From an uncultured Myxococcales bacterium (GTDB taxonomy: Bacteria > Myxococcota_A > UBA9042 > DTJE01), in contig CAIOFV010000129.1 in assembly GCA_903857665.1 (NCBI GenBank), positions 23,042-87,041 of the forward strand: DNA of 64,000 bases. Reading direction: 5' to 3'. The notes below the pieces were generated by a model. That model saw nothing but the letters and a program-made list of their open reading frames with translations, was not told where the DNA came from and ran no database searches. The position numbers and the translations under genes were made by a program. This document shows positions 12,352-21,979 of this stretch, in pieces (the stretch's first letter is position 1; each line of letters begins with the position of its first letter).

Positions 12352-12950
12352 GGGCGCGACCGCCGCCGGAACCGCAGCACCAGCACGCCGGCCGCGGCCA
12401 GCAGCAGGTCTATCGCGACGACCAGGGTCGGCACGCTGGCCCTGCCGGCGTCGCAACTGAACGGGCCGTGGTACGACGACTTGCACACCCACTGGTCGTC
12501 CCAGGGCAGGACGCCGTCCCAGGGGGTGCCGCCCTCGGGGGCCGCCGCGCAGTTCCAGCCGATCAGCGAGTCGACATGGATCTGCTCCCAGGCCATGGTT
12601 CCGGTGGAACTGCACGGCAGCGGATCCACCAGCCCGTACCTCCAGTCGCCGGGGGGTACGCAGGGATCCAGCCAGCACGTCCGCCAGGTGGTGTCCACAC
12701 ACGAGTCCGCCAGCACGTAGGCCGTGGACCCGTCGGCGGCCACCCGCAGCACGTGCCCGCCCCCGCCGCACGTGTACGCGGCAGCGCTGGAATCGGCACA
12801 GATCGTCACCGCCTGCCCGTCCCGCGACAGCGAGTATCCGATCGGCGGCGCCGAGTCCGCCCTGGCCGTCCCCGGCAAGGCCGTTGCCAGCAGGATCCCG
12901 GTCGCCACGAACACCTTCGCCGCGCCCCCCGCACCCGCCCGCCGGGCCAT
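12348..12950 (-). CDS. secreted protein with MYXO-CTERM-like C-terminal anchor
   Basis: The 200-aa protein has a Sec signal (ATGILLATALPGTARA), an extracytoplasmic Cys/Trp-rich body (CWLDPCVPPGDW, WNCAAAPEGG), and a tail made of a Cys (FSCDAG), a hydrophobic helix (VPTLVVAIDLLLAAAGVLVL) and a basic end RFRRRSRP. The Cys-helix-Arg arrangement resembles MYXO-CTERM sorting tails, although the usual GC motif is not exact. The start was placed at ATG 12950 because GGAGGAGC lies just upstream; the track start at 13037 has no such site. It is coupled to the small polytopic protein downstream. Confidence 0.7.
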   Translation of the reverse strand: MARRAGAGGAAKVFVATGILLATALPGTARADSAPPIGYSLSRDGQAVTICADSSAAAYTCGGGGHVLRVAADGSTAYVLADSCVDTTWRTCWLDPCVPPGDWRYGLVDPLPCSSTGTMAWEQIHVDSLIGWNCAAAPEGGTPWDGVLPWDDQWVCKSSYHGPFSCDAGRASVPTLVVAIDLLLAAAGVLVLRFRRRSRP

Positions 12951-13088
12951 TTCGCTCCTCCACCTGCCTGCCTGCACGAAGGATACCGAATCCCCCCCCG
13001 CGGCTGCAATGCTCCGAACCCGGCGGGTCCCGACCACGACTCGGGCGAGGTCGAGGGAGGAGCGGGCGATGGCGGCGGGTCCCCGGGC

Positions 13089-13118
13089 TTCACGCTTCCC
13101 GCCCGAACGGTGTATAAA
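13089..13118 (+). promoter_or_regulatory. putative promoter of the 13.1-kb lipoprotein
   Basis: TATAAA (13113-13118) is a good -10 in a GC-rich intergenic region. It is preceded after 18 bp by a weak -35, TTCACG (13089-13094). The next gene starts 30 bp downstream with its own TTGGAGA ribosome binding site. Confidence 0.4.
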
Positions 13119-13148
13119 TGGCGCCGAACCTCAACCTTGGAGACACTG

Positions 13149-13844
13149 ATGCGGATCCTCAACGCGACCCTGGCCCTGGCGGCGACGATCGCCCTTTGCG
13201 GCTGCCCGACGGACGGAACGTCCGGCACCGACGTCGGCGACCTTCCGGGCACCGACAATCCGGGCATCGACAATCCGAGCGTCGGCGGGTCCCTGCCCTG
13301 CGCCGACTATACGAACACGCGGCTCGCCTGCCCGACGAGTCCCGACGTCCACACCCTGACCGCCGTGCAGACGCTCCAGAAGATGAAGGCCATGTTCGAG
13401 GCGGGCTTCCCGGGCACGGTCTGGATGGGCGGCATTGCCGGCATTTCCATCGACCGGAACGGCAAGGCCGTGGACAAGGGCCCGACCATCTCGGGGACCG
13501 GCTTCTCGTTCGAAAGCCCCTCCGGCTGGACGGGCAACTTCTGCGTGGATCAGGGCGCCGTCGATGACTCGCTGAACTACGACACGTCGGATGGCGCATG
13601 CACGGCCATCCGCAGCTGCCAGTCCGTAAACTGCAACGCGGTTCCGACGACGTACGTGTTCCCGACGATCGACTCCCCGGCCGCGGTGCTGGCGGCGTTC
13701 CCCAGCGACCCGGCCGACGCCTGGTACAACATCAGCCTGGTCCTGGGCAACGGCACGTTCTGGACGGTCACCCGCCTGGCGATCAACGGTCAGACAGTCG
13801 CAACCGTGAAGATCGACTCGGACACCGGTGCGGTCATCCCGTAG
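13149..13844 (+). CDS. lipoprotein of unknown function
   Basis: The 231-aa predicted lipoprotein has signal MRILNATLALAATIALCGC with lipid attachment at the second Cys. A low-complexity stalk (GTDVGDLPGTDNPGIDNPS) is followed by a domain with six cysteines (PCADY, LACP, FCVD, ACTAIRSCQSVNC) and no recognisable catalytic motif. The ATG has GGAGA 8 nt upstream. It faces the large DUF4838-like gene tail to tail with only 20 bp between the ends. Confidence 0.8.
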   Translation: MRILNATLALAATIALCGCPTDGTSGTDVGDLPGTDNPGIDNPSVGGSLPCADYTNTRLACPTSPDVHTLTAVQTLQKMKAMFEAGFPGTVWMGGIAGISIDRNGKAVDKGPTISGTGFSFESPSGWTGNFCVDQGAVDDSLNYDTSDGACTAIRSCQSVNCNAVPTTYVFPTIDSPAAVLAAFPSDPADAWYNISLVLGNGTFWTVTRLAINGQTVATVKIDSDTGAVIP

Positions 13845-13864
13845 CGCCCCGCCCCGAGCCCTCC

Positions 13865-16654
13865 CTAGTTGACCGGCCGCACCTCGATTTCCGTGTGCAT
13901 CGTCACGCTTTCGCCCGCCTGCAGCGTGGTGCGCAGACCGGATACTTCCATTTCCAGGTCCTGCAACTCCACCGGGTACGCGTACAACTGGGTGTAGTCC
14001 ACCTCGACCGGCGTGAAGCGGTGCGTCAGGCGCAACCCCTTGCTGCCCGTGAACGTCCACTGGCCCGCGGGGGTCTGGTCCTTGCGGAAGTACTGGCCTT
14101 CGCGCATGCCGGCGACCACGGCGGTCATGTCCTCGTCGCCCGGCACGCCGTCCTTCCCCGTGTACGCCACGCGCGTGGTCGCCACGTCGCCCAGGTCCAT
14201 TTCGAAGTGGCTGCGCAGCCGCGTCTGCCGGGCGCCCGGCCCCGGGTTGGTCACCGTCGATACGACGCGCAGGATCGGCTGGTCGGGGTCCAGCGTCATC
14301 GTGCGCACCAGGTTCAGCCCGTCGAAGGTGGTCAGGGTGACCGTGATCGACCGCTCGGTCACGTCGCTTTCGGTGCCGGGCTCGACCCAGCCGAAGAAGT
14401 TCATGCCTTCCCCGACGTGGTCCTCCAGGCCCCCCGCGAAGGGATAGAACAGGCCCGGGCGCCGGTCCCAGGCGGTCACTGTCTTGCCGCTGGCGCGGTC
14501 CGTGATCCGCAGCGCCCGCCCCGCCAGCATCGGCACCACGTCCACCTGCAGCCCGGCATTCGAAATCGTCTTGACCGGCTGGTCCACGCCCAGGATCACG
14601 TACAGCAGCGTCATGGTGTCGGGGCTGCCCTGCGCCTCGCGGATCGACGTGAAGCCGTGCTTGTTCATCATGTCGATGAACGCGCCCACCTCATCGAAGG
14701 TCGCCTGCCCCGGATTCCAGCGCAGCATGCCGTCCTCGATGCGGTACCCGTTGCGCGGGAAGAACCGCGCGTACCCCAGCGGCATCGCGGCCACCTGCAC
14801 CCGGTCCAGCAGCACCGGGTCGTCGGCGACCATCTGCTCGGCCTCCTTGAACAGCGCCTCGCCCGTCACGACCACGTCCTCGGGCAGGTAGCCCTGCGCC
14901 GGGTTCGTGTACAGGTGCATGTGGATGTTGTCGTGATCCACCTTGTCCTGCAGCAGGTGGATCCAGTCGTACATCGGGCCCCACGCCGCGCCGTAGTAGT
15001 CCTCCAGGAAGCGCCGGATCAGCCGGTCCGGGTCCTGCGTCGGATCCCACAGCAATTTCGCGCCGAACCACGGCCGCAGCAGGCTGAACTCGCCGCCGCC
15101 GCCCTGGTCCATGCCCTGCAGGAAGATGCCTTCGACCCCGATGTCACGATAGAACCCCAGGTTGTCGGCCAGCGCGAAGAAGTTCGGGAACGGGTTGTAG
15201 TAGTGCATGAAGTCGACGATGTAGTGCCAGATGTACAGGTGGCCCGTCAGGTGGCTCCACGCTTCGGCGCGGCGCTTGTAGTCCGCGTTCTTGTCGCACG
15301 TGCGGATCGGGTGGCTGTCGCACGACGGGTACATGTGGCACAGCCAGATCGCGACGTTCGAGTGCAGGACCAGCCCGACGGGCGGCTCTTCCGAGTACGT
15401 GTAGGCCAGCGTGCCGATCTGCTTGTCCGGGTACACCGCCGCGGTGCGCTTCGCCAGTTCGCTGACGAACCAGAACTGGGTGCCGCCGGCGGTGCCATAC
15501 AGTTCGTTCATCGCCTTGCACTTCGGGCACTCGCACCCGTTGTAGTGGTCCATCTGGCTGAAGTTGAACTGGCGGACGTTCGGCGACGCGGCCATGCTGG
15601 CCAGCATCTTTTCGGTGACGATGTCCAGCACGTCGGGGTTGGTCAGGCACAACTGGGTGTCTTCCCGGATGCGGACCCCGCCGATCTCGCTGAAGTATTC
15701 CGGGTGCGTGTCGAAGTACTCGTCGGGCGAAATGAAATTGAAGCAGGTATGCGCCTGCCCGGCGTTGGAATGCTGCAGGCCCCAGGTCGCGTCGGGCCCG
15801 TCGCCGCCGTCGTTGTCGGCCTGGTGCGCCAGGAACGCGCGATCGGCGCCCGGCCAGGCGTAGTAGATCCGCCGCCAGTTGAACGCGGGCTGGACCGCCA
15901 GGTCGGCGGCATTCGGGAACGTGACGTCGGTCACCTTCGGCACGATCGTGACGCCGGGCGCGGTCCAGCGGACCTTCAGCGCGGTTTCGGCGAACCGGTG
16001 CACGCCGTACATCGTGCCGGCGCCCGGGGTGCCCGCGATGACCACGCTGGGCGGGACCGCGCGCAATACATAGCCCTGCTCGCCGATGTCGGCGGGGTCC
16101 GGGTCCACGCCCAGCGCCATTGCGGCGGCGCCCTGGCCGATGACGATCTGTGGCGTGTCGGGCGTGTCGGGCGCGGCGACGATCGGCAGCGTCAGGCCGG
16201 TGGCCTCCAGGAACAGCGCCTGCAGCTCGATGGCGGCGTTATGCTCGGACGGGCTGGCGTCGTCGGCCACCACGATCACGTGGCTGCTGGCGCCGTCCTT
16301 CACGAGGTTGAAGGAGGGGACGGGCGGGCCCGGGTCCTCGGGGACGTCGGCGTAGTCGCGGCCGGGATCGACGGCCGGAACGTCGGGGATCTCGAGGGCG
16401 TCGGGAGCATCAGGCGTCGGGGGCACGTCGAGCACGTCCGGCACGTCCCCGGTATCCCAATCCCCTGTGCTGGAATCGCACTCGCAATCCCGAATGACGC
16501 TGTCGCGTTCGACGTCGGACGCGATGTCCGGCGTCACGTCGGAGGTCGGCCCGGGATCGCCGACCGTTACCGGTTCGCCGTCCGCGTAGCACGACACCGC
16601 CCCCAGCGACACCAGCAGCACCAGCAATGCGACGGGCAGGCGGGATTCACGCAC
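13865..16654 (-). CDS. DUF4838 / GH67-like domain lipoprotein
   Basis: The 929-aa protein is predicted to be surface-anchored. The signal ends in LGAVSC. A long Asp/Pro stalk (DVPDVLDVPPTPDAPDALE) precedes an alpha-glucuronidase N-terminal-like domain (about 120-220) and a DUF4838 core. The core contains NFSQMDHYNGCECPKCKAM and several aromatic patches (WHYIVDFMHYYNPFPNFF) typical of carbohydrate-active barrels. The C-terminal 230 residues look like a beta-sandwich. It probably acts on polysaccharide, but the substrate is unknown. The start is GTG at 16654 with GGAGG 8 nt upstream; the track ORF is extended by more than 1 kb of read-through. Confidence 0.85.
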   Translation of the reverse strand: MRESRLPVALLVLLVSLGAVSCYADGEPVTVGDPGPTSDVTPDIASDVERDSVIRDCECDSSTGDWDTGDVPDVLDVPPTPDAPDALEIPDVPAVDPGRDYADVPEDPGPPVPSFNLVKDGASSHVIVVADDASPSEHNAAIELQALFLEATGLTLPIVAAPDTPDTPQIVIGQGAAAMALGVDPDPADIGEQGYVLRAVPPSVVIAGTPGAGTMYGVHRFAETALKVRWTAPGVTIVPKVTDVTFPNAADLAVQPAFNWRRIYYAWPGADRAFLAHQADNDGGDGPDATWGLQHSNAGQAHTCFNFISPDEYFDTHPEYFSEIGGVRIREDTQLCLTNPDVLDIVTEKMLASMAASPNVRQFNFSQMDHYNGCECPKCKAMNELYGTAGGTQFWFVSELAKRTAAVYPDKQIGTLAYTYSEEPPVGLVLHSNVAIWLCHMYPSCDSHPIRTCDKNADYKRRAEAWSHLTGHLYIWHYIVDFMHYYNPFPNFFALADNLGFYRDIGVEGIFLQGMDQGGGGEFSLLRPWFGAKLLWDPTQDPDRLIRRFLEDYYGAAWGPMYDWIHLLQDKVDHDNIHMHLYTNPAQGYLPEDVVVTGEALFKEAEQMVADDPVLLDRVQVAAMPLGYARFFPRNGYRIEDGMLRWNPGQATFDEVGAFIDMMNKHGFTSIREAQGSPDTMTLLYVILGVDQPVKTISNAGLQVDVVPMLAGRALRITDRASGKTVTAWDRRPGLFYPFAGGLEDHVGEGMNFFGWVEPGTESDVTERSITVTLTTFDGLNLVRTMTLDPDQPILRVVSTVTNPGPGARQTRLRSHFEMDLGDVATTRVAYTGKDGVPGDEDMTAVVAGMREGQYFRKDQTPAGQWTFTGSKGLRLTHRFTPVEVDYTQLYAYPVELQDLEMEVSGLRTTLQAGESVTMHTEIEVRPVN

Positions 16655-16758
16655 GGCGGGCCTCCGAAGGGGGAAATCGCGGACAGGGTAACGACGACGC
16701 GCGCGAAATGAAAGGCCGGATCCGACGTCCGAGGGGCACGCGGTGGCAGGGCGACGCG

Positions 16759-17262
16759 TCACCCCTCCAGCAGCAGGTCGGCCAGCGCCTTCCGCACCTT
16801 CGGCTTCGCCTCGTCCGCGGGCCGGCCCAGCGGCGTGAAGGCGATCGGCTCGACGCCCTCCGGCAGGTGCAGCACCTCGCGGGCGGCGGCGACGTCGAAG
16901 GCGCAGACCCAGCACGTCCCCAGGCCCAGGTCCGTGGCCTGCATCACGATGTGGTCCATCACGATCGCCGCGTCGATGTCCGCGTGGTTCTTGCCGTCCT
17001 TGCGAACCCACCCTTCCGACGGCACGGCGCAGACGCCGATCAGCAGCGGCGCGGCCCCGAACCAGGGGCGGTGATAGATGCGCTGCAGTTCCTCGGAACG
17101 CCCGGCGGTCCGGATCGCCAGCAGCCGGAAGGGCTGCTTGTTGGCAGCGGTCGGGGCCAGGCGTGCCGCTTCCAGCACCTTCGCGAGGTCCGCGTCCGAC
17201 ACCGGGTCCGGTCGATAGGCCCGCACGCTGTACCGCATTGCCACCAGTTCCTGGAAATCCAT
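16759..17262 (-). CDS. nitroreductase family protein
   Basis: The 167-aa protein belongs to the FMN-dependent nitroreductase family. It opens with RYSVRAYRPDPVSDADLAKVLEAARLAPTAANKQPF (phosphate-binding Arg/Ser cluster) and has the conserved GLGTCWVCAFD and PLGRPADE segments. It is short relative to the usual 190-220 aa, like the minimal subfamily. It is expected to be a cytoplasmic NAD(P)H-dependent reductase; the natural substrate cannot be read from sequence. The ribosome binding site AGGAGG is 7 nt upstream. It stands alone between two lipoprotein genes. Confidence 0.9.
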   Translation of the reverse strand: MDFQELVAMRYSVRAYRPDPVSDADLAKVLEAARLAPTAANKQPFRLLAIRTAGRSEELQRIYHRPWFGAAPLLIGVCAVPSEGWVRKDGKNHADIDAAIVMDHIVMQATDLGLGTCWVCAFDVAAAREVLHLPEGVEPIAFTPLGRPADEAKPKVRKALADLLLEG

Positions 17263-17408
17263 GGTAGGTCCTCCTTTTGATCAACCCGAGTCGACTGCGG
17301 CGCCGCGGTGCGCGCGTCGAGATTGTACCCTGCCCGGAGCGATGGTACCGTTCCGAAACCCGGCTGGGACCGGTCGGACAGTCACTTTCCAGCGCCGACG
17401 GAGACGAC

Positions 17409-20264
17409 ATGCAAGCCCGCTTCCCGATCCGCTCCTGGCTGGTGTGCCTGGCCCTGACGCTCGCCGCGGCCTGCGGTTCCGGCACGTCGCACCCCGCCGA
17501 CAGCGGGCCGGACGTCACGGACCCGGGGCCGGTGGCCGACGTCCCGGAAGAAGCCATCGACGATGCGCTGCCGCGGGACGTCCCCGGGGAGGCCATCGGC
17601 GACCTCCCCCAGGGCGACGTGCTCCCCGACGCCATCGGCGACGTGCTCCCCGACATCCCCCCGGACCAGCGGGACAAGATCTTCGTGGAAGGCTGCCCCG
17701 TGCCGGGCCGGTCCTTCGCGCGGCAGGCCATCGACCCGGCGTTCGGCGTGGACGGCCCCGACGGCATCGGCACCGCGGGCGACTTCCTGATGGCGAACGG
17801 CAACGTGGCCTACGTCATCGAGGCCGCCGAGCACCACAACGCCTACTACCTGTATGGCGGCATCCTGGTGGACGCGGTGGCGGTGAACGGCTGCCGCCAG
17901 GCCGGCCCCGAACGGTTCCAGGAACTGGGCATCATGATGGGCACGCTGGACATCGGGAACTTCGTCCAGTCGGTGCTGCGGGCCTTCCGCGCCGACAGGG
18001 TCGAGGTGGTCGCCGACGGGTCGGACGGGGGCCCCGCGATCGTGCGGGCCACGGGCGCGGACGATACCTTCTGGCTGGTCGAGGACGAACTGATCCATTC
18101 CGCGTATTCGGCCGGGCAGGTCCGCCCGCGCAGCACTCCCCTGGGCATCGACACCACCGTGGACTACGTGCTGGCCCCCGACTCGAACGTGCTGGAAATC
18201 CGCGTGACGTTCACGAACCAGGACGCCACGCCGAAAAACCTGCTGTGCGGATGCCAGACCCTGTTCGGCGTATCGACGAGGATCACCTACTACTCCGACA
18301 CCCGGTTCCAGGTCAGCGGGTTCAACCTGCAGACGGGCGTGCCGTGGATGGTGGCTTCCAGCGGCGACGGCGCCTGGGCGTTCGCGATGGACGGCACGGA
18401 CCTGGCGACGATGAACATCTCGGGCGTCACCGCGCTGCTGGATCTCAGCCAGATCGTCGGCGGGCCGCTTTCGATCGGGCCCAAGGGGGATCCGGACGAC
18501 GCCGTGACGGTCCGATACTTCGTGGCCACCGGCCCCACCGACCCCAACAGCGCTGTCCGGCACCTGCAGGCCGTCAACCCGACGCCCATCCCCGACATGC
18601 CGTACACGCTGAAGGACGTTTCGGGCACCGTGGTCGAGCGCGACACGGGCGCCCCGATCGGCGGGGCGACGATCGACCTGGAAGCCCTGAACGGCGATGG
18701 CCAGTGGCGCGTGCTGGACGGCTTCGTCAGCGGCGACGACGGCAGGTTCGCCGGGCGGCTCCCCGACTTCGGGGCGAAGATGGGCGGATACCGCCTGATC
18801 CCGCGCATCACCGGACGTCCCGTCCCCGATCCCGTCACGGTGGACCCGGCCGTCGGCACCCCGGTCACCCTGGCGATGGACCGGGGCGGCACCGTGTGCG
18901 CGACCATCATCGACGACACGGGCAAGGGCCTCCCGGCCCGCGTGTACTTCTATCGTGGCGGCATCCTGGTGACGCGCATGCACCCGACCGGCGTCCCGAC
19001 GTGCGCCCCGATCGTGCCCAACACCTACGACGTCACCGTCACGCACGGCTTCGAGTACACGATGTACAAGGGGTCCGTCACGGTCACCGCGAACCAGTCG
19101 ACCGCGCTTTCGGCGTCGCTGTCCCACGTCGTGGACACCACCGGGTACCTGAACGCCGACACGCACTGCCACGCGGCCCCCAGCCCGGACAACGTCATTT
19201 CGATCCCGGAGCGCATCGCCACCGTCGCCGCCGAGGGACTGGAGGTGGTGGTGGCGACCGACCACGAGGCCGTGTCCGACTGGAGCAGCGGGGTCGAGGC
19301 GGACGGCCTGCAGGACTGGGTCGCCACCGTGATCGGCGAGGAGGTCACGGCCACGATGCCCGAGCACATGACGATGCTGGGCGCGCAACGGCGCCTGGAC
19401 ATCGACGGGCGGGGCGGGATCGTCCGGTGGTACGGGCTGGACATGGCCCAGTCGTTCGACGCGATCCGGGCTCGCGGCGCGCGCGTGGTCGGCCTGAACC
19501 ACCCGCAGGGCTGGATCACGGACATCCTGTACGACACCCGGACGGGCACGCTGGGCCTGAAGGACCCGACGCGGCTGGGGTTCCCGATCGACGCACAACT
19601 GTTTTCGTTCAACATGGACATGATCGAACTGATGAACGGCCCGCAGGCGGTCTTCAACGGCGGCAAGGGGATGTTCGACTACTGGACGTCGTTCCTGAAC
19701 CTCGGGCACCGGATCACGGCCGTGGGTTCGTCCGACGCCCACGACTACGAACTGCCGGGCGTGTCGCGCACCTACTTCCCGTCGCCGACCGACTCGCCGT
19801 CCGAGTTCAACCTGGACGACCTGGTCGTTGCGCTGAAGGGCGGCCGAGTGCTGGTCAGCCTGGGCGGCTTCGCCCGGGTGGAAGCCGACGGCACCGCGGG
19901 GATGGGCGACACGGTCACCGACGTGGACGGGGAAATCGACCTGGCGGTGCACATCGAAGGCATGCCCGACGTCGATATGGAGGCCTTCCGCGTGTACGTG
20001 AACTGCGACGAGGTCCTGGAGGTGCCGGCGACGTCGCCCAACGCGGCGGTGAAGTTCGACGGCACGGTGAAGGTCCCGGTGACCCAGGACGCCCACGTCG
20101 TGGTGATGGGTTTCGGGCGCAACCCCATGCCGACGGGCTTCCCGTGGATTTCGCCCAACGCGCCGCGGTTCGTCACCAACCCGATCTACGTGGACGTGGA
20201 CGGCAACGGCGTGTACGACCCGCCGGGCGGCAAGACCTGTACATACAACGAGGCGCTGCCCTGA
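17409..20264 (+). CDS. CehA/McbA-like metallohydrolase lipoprotein
   Basis: The 951-aa lipoprotein has signal MQARFPIRSWLVCLALTLAAAC and an Asp/Pro/Glu stalk to about residue 90. A large beta-rich region and carboxypeptidase-regulatory-like repeats (about 400-570) lead to a C-terminal PHP-type metal-dependent hydrolase. Metal-binding motifs are NADTHCHAAPSPDN, ATDHEAVSDW, LNHPQGW and GSSDAHDYE, matching the CehA/McbA family. Family members hydrolyse esters or phosphoesters, but the substrate here is unknown. The ATG at 17409 follows GGAGACGAC; the track start at 17277 would put the signal peptide internally. Confidence 0.85.
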   Translation: MQARFPIRSWLVCLALTLAAACGSGTSHPADSGPDVTDPGPVADVPEEAIDDALPRDVPGEAIGDLPQGDVLPDAIGDVLPDIPPDQRDKIFVEGCPVPGRSFARQAIDPAFGVDGPDGIGTAGDFLMANGNVAYVIEAAEHHNAYYLYGGILVDAVAVNGCRQAGPERFQELGIMMGTLDIGNFVQSVLRAFRADRVEVVADGSDGGPAIVRATGADDTFWLVEDELIHSAYSAGQVRPRSTPLGIDTTVDYVLAPDSNVLEIRVTFTNQDATPKNLLCGCQTLFGVSTRITYYSDTRFQVSGFNLQTGVPWMVASSGDGAWAFAMDGTDLATMNISGVTALLDLSQIVGGPLSIGPKGDPDDAVTVRYFVATGPTDPNSAVRHLQAVNPTPIPDMPYTLKDVSGTVVERDTGAPIGGATIDLEALNGDGQWRVLDGFVSGDDGRFAGRLPDFGAKMGGYRLIPRITGRPVPDPVTVDPAVGTPVTLAMDRGGTVCATIIDDTGKGLPARVYFYRGGILVTRMHPTGVPTCAPIVPNTYDVTVTHGFEYTMYKGSVTVTANQSTALSASLSHVVDTTGYLNADTHCHAAPSPDNVISIPERIATVAAEGLEVVVATDHEAVSDWSSGVEADGLQDWVATVIGEEVTATMPEHMTMLGAQRRLDIDGRGGIVRWYGLDMAQSFDAIRARGARVVGLNHPQGWITDILYDTRTGTLGLKDPTRLGFPIDAQLFSFNMDMIELMNGPQAVFNGGKGMFDYWTSFLNLGHRITAVGSSDAHDYELPGVSRTYFPSPTDSPSEFNLDDLVVALKGGRVLVSLGGFARVEADGTAGMGDTVTDVDGEIDLAVHIEGMPDVDMEAFRVYVNCDEVLEVPATSPNAAVKFDGTVKVPVTQDAHVVVMGFGRNPMPTGFPWISPNAPRFVTNPIYVDVDGNGVYDPPGGKTCTYNEALP

Positions 20265-20400
20265 CGCCCCTGCGCCTGCACATATCCTGTGTGCCGGCTG
20301 GATTCATGGGACTCTTCTCGCAAGTTCCTCCCAAAACCCATAGAATCGCACGCTCTGAACGTCTGCCTCCTGTGCTGGGATGCGGATGGAGAATGACGCC

Positions 20401-21963
20401 ATGGCACCGGATGAACCGGCCCCGAATCCGCCCCGGACTGCGACGGCTCGGCGAACCCCGATCCTCGTGGTCGAGGACGACCTGGACCTGACCAGCCTGA
20501 TCCAGCTGCGGCTGGAGGGGTCGGGCCTGACCGTCGTTTGCGCCGGGACTGGCGCCGAGGCGATCCGGATCGCGAGGGAACACGACGACCTGCTCCTGCT
20601 CCTGGACTACCAGCTCCCGGACATGAACGTGCTGGAACTGGTGGGCCAACTGGCCAGCGAAGGTCGCAAGGTACCCTTCATCGTCATGACCGGTCGCGGG
20701 GACGAAGGGGTCGCCGTCGATATGATGAAGGCCGGGGCCCGGGACTACCTGGCCAAGAACCTGTCGTTCATGGGTCGTCTGCGCCCGGTGGTGGAACACG
20801 TCCTGGAGGGGCTGGACAACGAGCGGCGGCTGGCGCAGGCCGAGGCCGACCTGGCGGCCCGGACGGCGACCCTCCGAGGCATCTTCGAGGCGGCGCCCGT
20901 GGGCATCGGGGTCACGTCCGAAGGGATCCTCGTGGACGTCAACATGTTCCTGTGCACGATGCTCGGTTACCCCCGGGGCGAAGTGCTGGGGCGGAAGGTC
21001 GACTGGCTTTTCGCCTCGACGCGCGAGTTCGAGTTGACCGCCCTTGCAGGCGGCGGGGCGGCGGAACCGGCAGGAACCCGCGCGTGCGAAACGACGCTGC
21101 GGCGGGCCGACGGCACCCTGCTGGACATCCTGCTGACGGTTTCATCGCCTGAAAGCACGGGTTCGCTGCCCGGCCGGGTCTTCACCGCACAGGATCTGTC
21201 CGAACGGCGCACCGCCGAGCGCGAGCGCGAACGCCTGGAATCCTACCTGCGACAGCAGCAGAAACTGGAGTCCATCGGTACCCTGGCCAGCGGCGTCGCC
21301 CACGAAATCAACAACCCGATCATGGCCGTGATGAACTACGCCCAGTTGATCATCGACCGGGTCCATCCCGACGACGTCGTCCGCCCGCTCGCCGAAGCGA
21401 TCATCCACGAAAACGAGCGCGTGGCGACCATCGTCCGCAACCTGCTGTCGTTCGCCCGTCCGGACACCGACAGCCGCACTCCGGCGGGCGTCGCGGACAT
21501 GCTGGAAGAAACGCTGTCGCTGGTGCGGGCGCCCTTCCGGAAGGAGAACATCGCCATCGATATCGACCTGCCGCCAGGCCTGGCCGAGGTGCGGTGCCGG
21601 CGGCAGCAGATCCAGCAGATCTTCCTGAACCTCCTGACGAACGCCCGGGACGCCCTGAACGAAAAGTACCCGGGAGCCAACCCGGACAAGGTGATCCGCA
21701 TCGCCGCCTCCGAAACGGTGGTCGATGGGCATCGGCGGGTGCACATCGTGTTCGAAAACCACGGTGCCGAACTGGCCCCCGAACTGATCGACCGCATCTT
21801 CGATCCGTTCTTTTCCACGAAGCCGCGGGACAAGGGGACCGGGCTGGGCCTGGCCATCAGCTTCCGCATCGCCGCCCAGCACCGCGGCCACCTTCAGGTC
21901 GAGCCGCTCCCGGGCCTCGGCGCGCGATTCCTGGTGGACCTTCCGGCGGGGAACGAGGGCTGA
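20401..21963 (+). CDS. response-regulator/PAS/histidine kinase hybrid
   Basis: The 520-aa soluble signalling protein begins with a receiver domain (about 22-135; phospho-acceptor D69 in LLLDYQLPD, conserved MTGRGD and DYLAKN). It continues with a PAS domain (about 155-275) and an HWE-less histidine kinase core with H301 in GVAHEINNP, N-box NLLTNARDAL, F-box DPFFSTKP and G-box GTGLGLAI. A receiver placed N-terminal to the kinase suggests it takes phosphate or a signal from another kinase before acting. No membrane helix or DNA-binding output is present, and no cognate regulator is adjacent. ATG 20401 was chosen over 20380/20386 because GGAGA lies 8 nt upstream. Confidence 0.93.
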   Translation: MAPDEPAPNPPRTATARRTPILVVEDDLDLTSLIQLRLEGSGLTVVCAGTGAEAIRIAREHDDLLLLLDYQLPDMNVLELVGQLASEGRKVPFIVMTGRGDEGVAVDMMKAGARDYLAKNLSFMGRLRPVVEHVLEGLDNERRLAQAEADLAARTATLRGIFEAAPVGIGVTSEGILVDVNMFLCTMLGYPRGEVLGRKVDWLFASTREFELTALAGGGAAEPAGTRACETTLRRADGTLLDILLTVSSPESTGSLPGRVFTAQDLSERRTAERERERLESYLRQQQKLESIGTLASGVAHEINNPIMAVMNYAQLIIDRVHPDDVVRPLAEAIIHENERVATIVRNLLSFARPDTDSRTPAGVADMLEETLSLVRAPFRKENIAIDIDLPPGLAEVRCRRQQIQQIFLNLLTNARDALNEKYPGANPDKVIRIAASETVVDGHRRVHIVFENHGAELAPELIDRIFDPFFSTKPRDKGTGLGLAISFRIAAQHRGHLQVEPLPGLGARFLVDLPAGNEG

Positions 21964-21979
21964 ACGTGAAACCGGGGCG

